Source of the DNA: Magicicada septendecula
Lineage: Eukaryota > Arthropoda > Insecta > Hemiptera > Cicadidae
Assembly (NCBI GenBank): GCA_034769895.1
Contig: CM068370.1
Coordinates: forward strand, 44,773,844-44,837,843
Direction of reading: 5' to 3'
DNA length: 64,000 nucleotides
The position numbers and the translations under genes are program-made. Positions 33,721 to 46,179 of the stretch are shown here, in pieces. Below the pieces are notes generated by a model, which searched no databases, was not told the origin of the DNA, and saw nothing but the letters and a program-made list of their open reading frames with translations. Within the stretch, counting starts at the first letter, position 1. Each line of letters opens with the position of its first letter.

Positions 33721-34430
33721 AAGATGCGAGTGAATCGTATTTGCCTGTATTATTGGAATACAGTTACAATGTAGCCACGGAACGGGTCGGGTACAACTTG
33801 GAAGCTGATTCTGACCAAAGCAGAAGAACCTCTTGGGTAAGTCAGTTTGACACTGTTGTACACGCAAAGCGAAATTATATTGAGAATGGATTTTACCGAT
33901 TTTACCGATGATTTTGCTAGAGCCAAATTCAGAAAGAAGCCAATTTTATAAGATATTAAGTTAAAAGTATCGTCTGATGTGGTGATAAAGATGTGTAAAA
34001 AATTGTATATAATGTGATGAGTTAGAAATAGTTAGAATTGCATGTTTTTGGAAAAGTATGGGAGGTAGGCCAGTGATACCGTAAAAAATTAAGTCTATAT
34101 TCTCGCTATCATCACGTGAACAAAAAGAGATTAATTTTTTTTACACTTGCCGTTTGCCACTCCGGGACACGGTGGTCCATAGGTGGTGGATAATGGAAAG
34201 GCACTCCGACGGAGGATTAAGGGAGAAATCCCTCTCACTGGCATGCCATTGTTGTTATTTGGTGTTGCTATTGTAAGGGCTGATGGGCGCTTGCTCACAG
34301 TGCCCAGGATGTCAAACGCGGGCACGGTATTTGTCACATAATAATTTTTCTATGGTCTATATAAATTAAGATATTTTTTCTTCTTAACCCAGAGGTTGGT
34401 CGGCTTGCAATTTCTTCCCCTCCGAAGAAA
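33721..34430. other. Unassigned stretch
   Basis: No gene. 34130-34340 is locally GC-richer (cgggacacggtggtcc and so on) without a recognisable product on either strand. Confidence 0.35.
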
Positions 34431-35125
34431 GGCTGTTAGACCATGGTCCCATGGTGTTAGAACCAGAAGTTTCGGCCTCACTATCGGAGACCATCTTCGG
34501 TGGTAAAATACTATGCCAGTATCCGAGGCTGCTTGTTAGGTTTTCTAACATTTAATTTTTTGACGAGTATCTAGGAGTTCGTCCGATGCCTCAGCTCCCA
34601 ACCTGGAGGACCAGAGTTTTCTGTTAGGGTCTTTTCCCTTAGCTGACTTGTTCGAGTTTTTTAGCGCCCGAAACTCGCTTGTCACCCTCTCTCGTCTGTT
34701 GCATAACGCACTACAATAGTACGCCATATATCCAGGGGTCACGCGGCATAATGCCTACGAGGGACTGAGAGTACGATTTGTTGGTAGAGCTGAGTTTGAT
34801 TTCTCAAACCCCTGACTTACTCGCCAGGAAAATGCAGTGGGCATTTCTCAGAGTCTTAGTGCTATGAAGGTGTCAGCGGCCTCCATAACCTCCAAGACCC
34901 TTACCAACCTTTGGCGGTTAGCTGTGGATATGCGGCAATAGCCGGTGAAAATCCCTTTGAGAAAGATATTAAGGCAGTCGTTCGCCAAATAACCCCAGTA
35001 CCAAGGCCAAAGTAACCCAGCACTTATAGTACCTGCCACAATATTTTACCACTGAAGATGGTCTCCGATGGTGACGCCGAAACGTCTGGTTCTAACACCA
35101 GAAGATCACGGTCTAACAGCTCGGC
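34431..35125. repeat. Head-to-head hairpin with hammerhead core, 700 bp
   Basis: Left arm 34431-34512 and right arm 35041-35125 are inverted copies around a 530-bp unrelated centre. Both contain the hammerhead order. The left copy (minus strand) reads ACC.CCGAAGA...GGCCGAAAC. The right copy reads ACCA-CUGAAGA...GCC-GAAAC-GUC-UGGU. The right arm ends in the shared tail (atcacggtctaacagctcgg). The centre has no recognised coding content. Confidence 0.65.
35048..35090 (+). ncRNA. Hammerhead ribozyme-like core
   Basis: ACCA, CUGAAGA (35052-35058), a 20-nt stem II region closed by GGU with GCC, GAAAC (35079-35083), GUC and UGGU. ACCA and UGGU pair as a 4-bp stem I. The variable seventh position of the core box is A, which hammerheads tolerate. 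There is an extra U before stem II and no stem III loop, as in the copy at 15.5 kb. Confidence 0.5.
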
Positions 35126-35664
35126 TTACACTCGCTTAAATAATGTTGACGCCGATCGTAAAATCATTAGATAAAAGTAACGGAGTTTTTTTTTTTAATT
35201 TACTGAAGAACGTAAAATTTACTAAAGAGGGAAAATAAAAATGAAAGAATGCAGAAAACGAAGCAATCGCTTAAATAATAGAGAAATAAGAGCTGGTATT
35301 TACAGGTAAGTTCAAATAATAGACGGACAACGATTATTGAAACCCTTAATAGAACGACAGCCATAAGAGAAGAAATAGAGAAGAACCAAGACTAGGACAA
35401 AATGACGGGGTAGCGAAAAATAATTAAGGGACAGTGATTGACATCTCAATGGTGGAAGTAGAGATATGTAGGGGAGATAAACACTGAGTTTAAGCACTGG
35501 AAGTCCTAAGCAACGGTTGATAGAAGAAGAAGACAAAGCTTAAAATTATGTGTTTCAGTTCTATAATTTTGCTAAAGAAAGATCATCGAATACGCGTCCT
35601 TCCTTTTCGTAAAATCTTTCTTCACTCTAATCCCACTATTTCATTTATTTCTACATATTATTTA
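35126..35664. other. Unassigned stretch
   Basis: AT-rich, no recognisable feature. Confidence 0.35.
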
Positions 35665-36112
35665 AGCATCGAACCCTTAAATCACCAAGTAAAGGAACAC
35701 GCCTAAAATTCTACAAGGTGATGGCTCTTGCCACATTTCTTTATGGGTCTGAGAATTGGACTTTACCGAAAGGTCAGGCCAGTCGCATCCAAGCGGCTGA
35801 AATGAGATTTCTGAGGCTCGTGGCAGAGTATACTCTCTATGATCAAAGAAGATACACAGATACACGGCAGGACCTGAATATTATGAGTATACTCGACAGG
35901 ATCGTCGAGTATCGGCTGAATTGGTGGGAACGTCTTTGCCGAATGGATGACTGCCGCATCCCCAAACAACTCTGGAACTATAAGGCGAGGGGACGGAGAG
36001 GTGTGGGACGTCCGAGGAAGAGCTGGAGTGACCAGCTATGATCTTTGCCTATTTGAGACCGGAACAAACCATCCTTGATTTAAACCTTGAAGATGATGAT
36101 GATGATGATTAA
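35665..36112 (+). pseudogene. LINE fragment, family A (copy 2)
   Basis: Open plus-strand text from 35718 reads ALATFLYGSENWTLPKGQAS, then RLNWWERLCRMDDCRIPKQL and GRRGVGRPRKSW, closely matching copy 1 at 12954-13583. It starts about 250 bases later in the element, so it is more severely 5'-truncated. A (GAT)n tail occupies 36090-36110 after the conserved 3' region (tttgagaccggaacaaacc). No reverse-transcriptase active site is present, and the protein piece has no expected function. Confidence 0.8.
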
Positions 36113-36409
36113 TTGAGCATAATTTTTCCACTCAGTTTTGTTAAATTTCATTCGGCCTATTCGAATCTTTTTGATGACATTTAAAAGCTAGTTTTATTTA
36201 TTGGTATATATATTACGATATCTATTGTAACTTGCTGTATCTTTCGCATTTAGAAAGTTGAGTTGGCCGATTTCATTCCAAATACGGACATTACAGACTT
36301 AAATGTCAAGTGAGTATGGGGCCCCTTCCATATGTGTGTCACCTACGAAGTAGGAGTCTAAGGTATTTAATCTATTTAATCACGTGTAAATTCCTGCTTT
36401 GCTGGCCTA

Positions 36410-36686
<277 letters not shown>

Positions 36687-36734
36687 CCGATACTTAAAGA
36701 ATTAATTGATAATTACATAAACTAACTTGTTATT

Positions 36735-37367
36735 CTCAATTATCTATTGTAGTGTATTCATTGTTCATAACCTAAAGGCACCATACATATTATTTACAAT
36801 TAAGTTTCAATTACTCACATTCTTAAATTCGATCGATTTCGGTCATAGACCATCGTCAGGTCATATACGTACACTGTGCACTTGCGGTGACAATATCGTA
36901 AAACAGCCACTATTTACAAAAACGAATTCGTCGACATTGATTAATGAACGTGAAACTTTCGTTGGTGTCCAAAGTTTCTCGAGAACTGATTTTGTTACTG
37001 AGTGTTTATGTTTACATTCAGTTCTATATACAGTTTACATTCAACATACAGTAATCAGCTGATATAATATATAGAACTGAATGTAAACATAAACACTCAG
37101 TAACAAAATCAGTTCTCGAGAAACTTTGGACACCAACGTACGTCTCACGTTCATTAATCAATGTCTACGTACTCGTTTTTGTAAATAATGGCTGTTTTAC
37201 GATATTGGCACCGCAAGTGCACAGTGTACGTATATGACCTGACGATGGTCTATGACCGAAATCGATCGAATTTAAGAATGTGAGTAATTGAAACTTTATT
37301 GCAAATCATATGTACGATACCTTTAGGCTACGGACAATGAATACTATATAATAAAAAATTGAGATTA
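36735..37367. repeat. 630-bp head-to-head hairpin with hammerhead cores
   Basis: Arms of about 300 bp (36735-37035 and 37066-37367) pair nearly throughout, with a loop of about 30 bp. Both arms carry CUGACGA, U, a 4-bp stem II (GGUC, UAU loop, GACC), then GAAA and UCGAUC. The left copy is on the minus strand (36837-36859) and the right copy on the plus strand (37239-37261). Arms are more similar to each other than arms in the other hairpins are, so this may be recent or maintained by gene conversion. Confidence 0.75.
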
Positions 37368-38284
37368 TAGGTACCATTAGTAAACAATAAGTGTGTGTAT
37401 ATTATAAATACATCACATTATCATTAACTTGTTATTATACAGTATTAGGCTACTACAATCGTTATGTGTTAAAAGTTTTAACCAATTGCTTTGTTTTGTG
37501 CATTCCCTACAAAGCACTGACGCAGCAAAATACGGGTAGTCTTTTTCCATTTAACCAGTGTCTAAAATTACAAGAATAAATACTGCACACATCTAAAGCC
37601 CGTAACGATTATTTCCACTTAAAAGTCATCGTTACTAAACTTATAACATTAAAGAGGTGTACAGATGAGACATATCATGAAGAAATTGAGGTATTTTGGT
37701 TCTGAAGAAGGAAGAGGAATGTGCAGAAGACTGCAGAGGACCTAAAACAGCAAGAGGGTAGTTAATAAAAGTGACATATGACTTGAAAGACAAAAGTCGA
37801 CAAAACATGATCGGATTCCATCGGAAATATCTAACAATTTGGGAGAAAGTGCAATATAATTACTGACTTTCCCAGTCAATAACATACACGAAACAGAAAA
37901 TGGCCAAATCATTTCTTGAAGATTACAGTGGTTTTTCAAAGAAGAATGATGCAAGAAATAATGAAGATTTTAGAATAATTAGTGTTATTATTCATAGTAC
38001 AAAGAATTTGTACTTTAGAACAGTAATAAAGAGGAATAAAATAGAATAGAAGAGAATCTGATTAAAAGCCAGTCCGGATTCAAAAAGGAATGGAAAAAAG
38101 ATACAGTTGAATCAGTTGGTAAGTGGAACAATGATTGAAAAACGAAGAATTATAAATTTTGCTTTTACGTACACTTATGTTTTGATTTTCTATACACTTT
38201 TCTAAATGTATGCATATATGCTCAAACTTTTCTTGTTATTTTGTATTATTATTAATAATTAAACAAATTTAATATTTTATTTTG
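37368..38284. other. Unassigned stretch
   Basis: No gene. 38125-38177 is an old copy of 41042-41095 (attgaaaaac...acgtacactta). Confidence 0.4.
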
Positions 38285-38412
38285 TATATATTTTTTATTT
38301 TGTAAATTACAAATATTTTGATAGTAATCTAGTTAATATAGTTCTAGTTAGTTATATATCTGATGATGATAGTTAGATTACTATCGAAACATTCGTAATT
38401 TACAAAATAAAA
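38285..38412 (+). ncRNA. Hammerhead ribozyme-like motif in a small hairpin
   Basis: The plus strand has CUGAUGA (38360-38366), U, a perfect 6-bp stem II (GAUAGU with ACUAUC, loop UAGAUU), GAAAC (38386-38390), loop AUUC, then GUA. C38390 can pair with G38395, giving a minimal stem III and a legal cleavage triplet GUA. Sequence after the cleavage site (atttacaaaata) is mirrored at about 38291-38305, upstream of the core. So either a long stem I forms or a truncated inverted second copy is present. This is the most complete core on the plus strand. Confidence 0.6.
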
Positions 38413-38459
38413 AATATATTCTGATTAAAAAATTGTTACTATTGATAATAACTTTTCTA

Positions 38460-38990
38460 ACTAGCAATGAATTATAATTTAGACAAACTAGAAATATTGG
38501 AAAGACAAATTATTAGGAAAATATTAGGCCCACAAAAAAATTCAGAAAGTTGGAAATTAAGAAGTAATGATGAAATATATCAAGGTATAGAAGATACAGC
38601 AGAAACAATGAGAAAAATAAGACTATTATTTTTTGGACATTTATATAGAATGGACGACAATAGGTTAACAAACCAGATCTTCAAATATCTGTGGGGGAAG
38701 AAGTCAGCATCAAGTTGGATTAAAAAAGTCCAAAAGGATTTAGAAAAAAAAAATAATATAAACGCAGAAGAAGCAATTGAAAGAGAAGTTTTTCGGGCAA
38801 AAGTGTTAAAATGGAAGGAGTCCAGGGTAGGAGAGAGAAAAACGCAGGTTCAAAGCGGACTGAAGACAGGAAGAAGAGACACAGTGAAAAGATGAAAGAA
38901 TATTGGAGAAAAAGAAAAGAACAAAGAATAAAGAATTGAAATTGCCATGTGGTTCTTAGATGGCCGATACAAAAAAAAAGCTTATCTAAA
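38460..38990 (+). pseudogene. LINE fragment, family B (copy 2)
   Basis: The open frame 38467-38895 reads YNLDKLEILERQIIRKILGP, then KIRLLFFGHLYRMDDNRLTN, and a lysine-rich C-terminus. This is the last part of a LINE ORF2. It ends with a 3' region (gatggccgatacaaaaaaaa, 38960-38980) that is also present antisense at the end of copy 3 (about 46170-46190). The frame is intact here but lacks every catalytic domain. Confidence 0.78.
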
Positions 38991-39201
38991 TGGTACGTAT
39001 AGGTTACACTAACAAGATACATTTATTGTATCATTTTACAGAGTCAGAAAAAAGTTCAAAACTATCATTTCCATGGTTGTTTCTCTCGTCTATTTATGTA
39101 GAAGTCAGGATGTTATCTCTAAAGATAGAGGAAGAATCTGACAAGCGATTGCCAAGTCGATAAAGAGAACTAAAGTTAGAACATTATTACGTAGTACACA
39201 C

Positions 39202-39314
39202 CTTATGTTCTCGCTGAGCTGCCATCAGAATTCCGAGGTGCAGACAGCAGAAGGCGATGCCGACAGCGGCCACGTGGCGCCCCATTGCGGACTCTCCCAG
39301 CATAGACAATGGTC
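39202..39314 (-). other. Candidate host-gene exon (113 bp)
   Basis: On the minus strand a 113-bp GC-rich open segment is bounded by an acceptor (tttgcag, ending at 39315) and a donor (gtgtgtac, from 39201 downwards). It reads ESAMGRHVAAVGIAFCCLHL and GILMAAQREHK: a probable membrane helix followed by charged residues. Codon usage is GC-rich, unlike the AT-rich surroundings and the transposon frames. Intron phases would be 1 on entry and 0 on exit. I do not recognise the protein family. It could be an internal exon of a membrane protein gene with long introns. The alternative is chance. Confidence 0.45.
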
Positions 39315-39421
39315 CTGCAAATCGATACACTCTTGTTACAATATATTTAATTAAGAAAGTTGTGTTAGCGGTTATAATAACAAACAGAATTAACACTGTT
39401 GCACACCACTATAGAAAAATT

Positions 39422-39469
39422 ATTCCAATTATCGGTTTCAAGCTTACCAGCTCATCGTCAGATCGGAAT
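39422..39469 (-). ncRNA. Hammerhead ribozyme-like motif (partner copy)
   Basis: On the minus strand, AUUCCGAU precedes CUGACGA (39461-39455). A 15-nt stem II region, GAAA (39439-39436), CCGAUA and AUUGGAAU follow. The two octamers pair at all eight positions (one G-U). Stem I is thus conserved by compensating changes relative to the plus-strand copy. Confidence 0.55.
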
Positions 39470-39794
39470 TAACAAGAAGAGGATAAAACCAAACTCTTTA
39501 CTCCCCCACCCACCCCACTGTCCACAAACACCCTCGCAAACAAGCTATGTGACCGCGCCGACAAGTGTGAATGGCTTTACAACGTTAGGTTTTAAAAAGA
39601 ATGTGCACGCGCGCGCGCACACACAACACATAAACACAAGGAATGTGCTAGAAAAATATGTAATTGTACAGACGGGGGTGACAGGGCTCGGAGGTTGGGA
39701 AGGGACATTTGAATTATAGCTTGTTTGCGAGGGTGTTTGTGGACAGTGGGCCGCGTGGAGGAGTAAAGAGTTTGTTTTTATCCTCTTCTTGTTA

Positions 39795-39842
39795 ATTCCT
39801 ATCTGATGATGAGCTGATAAGCTTGAAAGGGCTAATCGGAAT
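39795..39842 (+). ncRNA. Hammerhead ribozyme-like motif with 8-bp stem I
   Basis: AUUCCUAU (39795-39802) directly precedes CUGAUGA (39803-39809). Stem II is GAGCU with AGCUU around GAUA. GAAA (39825-39828), GGG, CUA, then AUCGGAAU (39835-39842) follow. The flanking octamers pair at seven of eight positions, G39829 can pair with C39832, and CUA is a permitted cleavage triplet. This is the full topology of a type I hammerhead with a minimal stem III. Confidence 0.6.
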
Positions 39843-39928
39843 AATTTTTCTATAGTGGTGTGCAACAGTGATAATTCTGTTTACAATATATTTACCAACT
39901 CATCGAAACACATTTATTCAGAATACAC

Positions 39929-40775
39929 CAGTGGCGACCCGTGCTTAGGTTGCAAGGTTGCACAACCCCCATTAAATCTCGAATTGTACTTTAAATTATA
40001 GAATTATGAATACAACAATAACTAATAATAATGTTTTAAGCTAAATCATAGTAATTAATAATTTGACTATTGAAAAGCGCAGAGCAATACTAAAAACTGT
40101 ACACGCTCTTGTCGCGGTGTATGCACCGTGACGCGCTGTGTATATGGGGAAATACAATGGAGTAGTGTGCTCTGGCTGACTGGCTAGACTTGGGTGTTCC
40201 TGTTACAACGATATACGCCTGCTTGGTGTGATTAGGGACTGCAAACGCCGCTTGTACGTCATGGCGCCACTAGTCTATAACACGTGGTGCGCCAGGTTAG
40301 AATTCACTTTTTTGTGAAGTTGGTTGTTAGTGTCAGTTAAGTGTCAGTCTAATTCATCGTTAAATGTAAATAATAGTACATATAAAAGATTAAGGTATTA
40401 CAATGTAAGATCTTTATTATATTTAACTGGTAGGACACAGTTAATTCTGTCGTAAACTTAACGAAAAAGCTAATCAGTATACGTCCTATTTAGGTAAAAA
40501 TTAAGAGAGTAGGCAGGCCTACACCAGACCTTTCAAATTTTAAGCAAAGTGTAAAATCAGGTAACATAATATTTAATCGTAAATTTTTAAAAAGATTTAT
40601 ACAATAAATATTCGTGGTTATGTGGGTGTGTCACTAAAATTGCATTATTTTGCTTCCATTATGTATTGTTTGGAGGGGGGGGAGACTTGGAGATTTTCTA
40701 TACAGAGAATAAAACAACTTAATACCATCCAACTCAACTGCAACCACCAAAGTTTTCAACCACCATCCGCCACTG
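39929..40775. mobile_element. hAT-type non-autonomous element
   Basis: Exact 8-bp target duplication GAATACAC (39921-39928 and 40776-40783). Termini CAGTGGCG at the left and CGCCACTG at the right form the short inverted repeat typical of hAT elements. Length 847 bp. No transposase trace is visible; the interior includes a GC-richer segment at 40100-40320. Confidence 0.88.
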
Positions 40776-40783
40776 GAATACAC

Positions 40784-42153
<1,370 letters not shown>

Positions 42154-42166
42154 AATATTTCTCTGA

Positions 42167-42591
42167 GTGTCTTATAATGCATGCAACGACGTTGTGAATA
42201 AGTTCCATAAGGTCAACCTTATGTGCGGGACCATCAGTCGCATCCAAGCGGCTGAAATGAGATTTCTCAGGCACGTGGCAGTGTATACTCTCCATGATCA
42301 TAGAAGAAACACAGATGTAAGGTAGGAACTGATTATTATGAGTATACTCGACAGGTTCGCCGAGTATCGGCTGAATTCGTGGGAACATCTTTGTCGAATG
42401 GATGACTGCCGCATCCCCAAACAACTCTCGAACTATACGCCGAGGGGACGGAGAGGTGTGGGACGTCCGAGGAAGCACTGGAGTGATCAGCTTTAATCTT
42501 CGCCTATTTGAACCGAAACAAACCATTCTTGGTTTAATCCGTGAAGTAGAAGAAGAAGAAGAAGAAGAAGAAGAAGAAGAAGAAGAAGAAG
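42167..42591 (+). mobile_element. LINE family A (copy 3) with 13-bp target duplication
   Basis: A perfect duplication AATATTTCTCTGA flanks the copy (42154-42166 and 42592-42604). The 5' end is truncated inside the thumb region (gtgtcttataatgca, as at 13138). An internal deletion of roughly 100 bp removes the segment between 'gcgggaccatcag' and 'cgcatccaagcgg' compared with copy 1. It ends in a (GAA)n tail at 42547-42591, not the GAT tail of copies 1 and 2. Its protein traces (RLNS.EHLCRMDDCRIPKQL) are broken. Confidence 0.88.
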
Positions 42592-42714
42592 AATATTTCT
42601 CTGACCTTTTATTGAAAAAAAATTTATATTCAGTACATCTATGTTAAGGCTGTGAATTGAACGCTAATGTAGCCTATTTAAACTATTAACTATTAGAATG
42701 GCAGTTCATTTATA

Positions 42715-43110
42715 ATGCCATATTAACTAAAGTTATTGCAGACCCTGTACTGTCCTATGGGTGTGAATTGTGGACAACAACCAAGAAACAAGTCAGTAAA
42801 ATACAGGCCTCGGAAATGGCGTTCTTAAGTGTTGTTAAAAGGTGTTCTAAGCTAGACCGTATAAAGGCCATAAGAGAAGAGTTACAAGTTTTTAACTTGA
42901 ACGAAAAATTAGGAGATTACAAACAACGGTGGAAGGAACACTTAGAAAGAATGTCAGATTCCAGACTAGGCAAACACGTCTGGAAATATAAACCTATAGG
43001 AATCAGGTGTGTGGGTAGACCCAGGAAGAGATGGCCGGAGGATCTTCGAAGGCGGAACAGGCAGCACCTTGCCTATGCCGTGTTGTGAAGATGATGATTT
43101 TAAGTTATCT
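42715..43110 (+). pseudogene. LINE tail, family E (copy 2)
   Basis: The plus-strand frame from 42768 (entered earlier as DPVLSYGCELWTTTKKQVSK) reads KIQASEMAFLSVVKRCSKLD, then GDYKQRWKEHLERMSDSRLG and RCVGRPRKRWPEDLRRRNRQ, and ends AYAVL at 43088. This is the last 120 codons of a LINE ORF2, open and with its natural stop, followed within 20 bp by its 3' end. It is flanked on both sides by old direct repeats (about 42592-42712 and 43112-43230). Confidence 0.75.
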
Positions 43111-43230
43111 AAAAATATTTCTCTAATTCTTTATTGAAACAAGAAGCATTTACATTCACTACGGCTATGTTAAGAGTAACAGTATCGTGGCTATGAACTG
43201 ATCGCTAATGTATTTAAATTATTATTAGAA

Positions 43231-43631
43231 TACCGTAAAAGCATACAATTTAATATAGGATTAGTACCGTAAAAAACGATTTATTGACTTTGTACATTTA
43301 GTCATCTTTAGTCAATGGCAGATTAACATTTTAAATCTAAAGGTAAAACGCCATAGAAGATTGCGTCATCTATAGTCGGAAAGAATCTAACACCAATTTA
43401 TGTACATTTTAAACGCTGCCATTTAAGTAGACAAAAAATCTCTAATCTTTAACAAGCGTATACACATATAACAGCCTACTTGTGAGTGTGACAAAAAGGT
43501 TAAGGGATAAGGTTTATGTAGCCATAAGTAAGACAAAGAGAAAATGGGTTATTGAGAAATAGATAAAACAGAGGAGGTTGTCGTGAATGAAGTTAAAAGC
43601 TTGGATGTTAATGAGGCGAGATGATAACTCT

Positions 43632-43635
<4 letters not shown>
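43231..43635. other. Unassigned stretch
   Basis: AT-rich, nothing recognised. Confidence 0.35.

Positions 43636-43715
<80 letters not shown>
43636..43715. repeat. (TA)n microsatellite, about 80 bp
   Basis: Forty TA units; self-complementary and able to extrude as a hairpin. Confidence 0.97.
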
Positions 43716-43716
<1 letters not shown>

Positions 43717-45905
43717 TTGTTGCTTTCTCTGTACCGGTTCAAAGCCGACAGTAGGTCACCTGATCTCCCTCTCTCTTCCTCTTGCTACGTCCATCTTTCA
43801 TCGGCTACTCACCATCGATATGCTTCTTCCTTCCTCAGGTTTATTTCATCTCATCATTTATTCTCTCTCCTACAGCTCTTTTCTCTTCTCTTTCGTTCGT
43901 TCTAACTACACTATCCCTTTCCCCACCCTATACCTATCCCTCCTTGTACATTGCCATTCCTCTACCTAATATTTTCTCTTTACACTTCCCTATTCCTTTT
44001 CTTAGTATTGGCATTCACAGTACTTCTAATCACAATATATTCTTCTTCTAACTACGTATAAAAATACTACTTCTTTAAACTCTATTTTTCGTAGTTTTAA
44101 ATAGGAACTAGGACATATGTACTGTTACACGAACCGCGTTCCATGCGAATAACTTATGAAAACCGGCTTACTAACTGGGAATATAGTCAATTAGGCCTAC
44201 CTGTCTGAAAAGTGGAGGAAACTCGTCAAGCTTTTTGCAACAAAGTCACGTACTTTACACTCGCGCGCGACGACACTGTCGTGAGAGTCTTTAAATTTTA
44301 TCAAGTAAAACAAAGTTTGAATGCTGTTTGCGATCTGTGTTTACAGCTGTAGATATAAAAACGTATTAGATACGCGTTAATACACACGAATTTGTAGTTC
44401 CGGAAAAAATATGTTACTCGCATTACTACCAAAACAAAATATGGAGTACATACCAGCTCCGCGTATAGAATTCTGAAAGATTGACGAGAAGACAGACTGA
44501 TTGTGAAGCTGGAATAGATTCCAGCACCTGCCGTACAGTAATTCTTGTCAGGTGACTATAATGTGACGTATGATAGTGTTGAGGCACGTGTATTAAAACC
44601 TGATTATATATAATCTGTATTGTTTTCTTCCCTTTGGTTACATAAAAATTGCTACGAACATCCTTGAGAGGGACACCGACCTTAACGTTCTGCCATTATG
44701 CGTCATGATACTGTACTTGATGAATTCGAGAATAAGTTTCCAAATTTGGAAGCTCGTCTCCAATTTGTTGAAGAACAGCTTTTAAACGAGAAATCTTTGC
44801 TGTCGAGACTCGCTTTCGCATTAAGATTCCAAAATACCGTTTACTCTGGCCCACAGATAAAGAAGGCTGCAGTGTCTTCATAGATAAAGAAGGTTGTATA
44901 TCGTTTCTTATGCTTATGGACAAACATCACTTTTCTAGAATATTTAGGTGTTGCAATCCTCCAGCACAGCTGTCATAAGACAAGTGGTAAGACAACTTTA
45001 TCGTCAGCACAGTTGTCATAAGACTCACTTGAAGACACTTTTTTGGTGATTGAAGGATATCAGTCTGATCTGCTAACAGCGAGTAACGCAAGTTTATACG
45101 TCCTATTCAAAAGTTCAATTAGGGTATAAACACTTTAAGCCTACTGGATAAAAAACGTGTAAGCATAATATACTAATTTACCAGTAACAACGTCTGTTCC
45201 CAGTGAAAGTATATAATCGTGCTAGTGAGAAACATATACACGTCTCTGACGCCGGACAGAGTATATTAACCCACGTACTCGTCCAGACACAGGATCGTCC
45301 AGGATCAACCCGTCGTCTGAATGATCTGCATTAAAGGAAAGTGAACCTATATTATTTATGTACAATAAAACGAAGAAAATTAAAAGAAATACTATCACAT
45401 CAGTGAAACTTTATCGTAAATAAGACAAAAAGACAGTAAGACAATAAGACAAATATCTACTTAAAGTAGTAGGCGAGTAGCAGATGGTAGAGGTTGATCA
45501 CAACAGTTTAACATTTTCTCTTTTGATAACTTTTGCTGTTTTGTTTTATATCGTAGAAATCGTAGAAAACTTACTTTCCCACTAAACTACAAGTACGGCA
45601 AATATCAATGGACCACCCATTTGCAAGTTTACCATCCATCTAAAAACCTCTAACGTGGAAAATCTTTTGCATTGTATAATTATTATTTCGTTCTTGGTTA
45701 AACGTGTCACTTTTGTAGAGGCATTATCAGAACTACTGACTCAAGAACGTAGCAATAATGGAAAAAACAGTAACTTAAGCACTTGCACCTTATTGCCTAT
45801 ATCGTCCCGTATAAAGTAGCGTACCCTTTTTGTAATCTTATTACTGCTACATAATCAAATTTTGTTACCACAATCTACAAAACCTATCTCTACTTAAAAT
45901 TTAAC
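43716..45905. other. Unassigned stretch
   Basis: 43740-44020 is pyrimidine-rich on the plus strand. The remainder is AT-rich. The small frames near 44700-44920 on both strands show no family motif. No repeat partners were noticed. Confidence 0.35.
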
Positions 45906-45911
45906 CTTACG

Positions 45912-46157
<246 letters not shown>

Positions 46158-46179
46158 TATAATTATTATTTTTTTTGTA

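Larger units (their letters stand above)
39375..39893. repeat. 520-bp head-to-head hairpin with hammerhead cores
   Basis: Arms 39375-39548 and 39718-39893 are inverted copies (for example caaacaagct with agcttgtttg, and ctgttgcacaccactatag with its complement). The 170-bp loop holds a short (GC)n/(AC)n run. Hammerhead-like cores lie at 39422-39469 on the minus strand and 39795-39842 on the plus strand. Confidence 0.75.
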
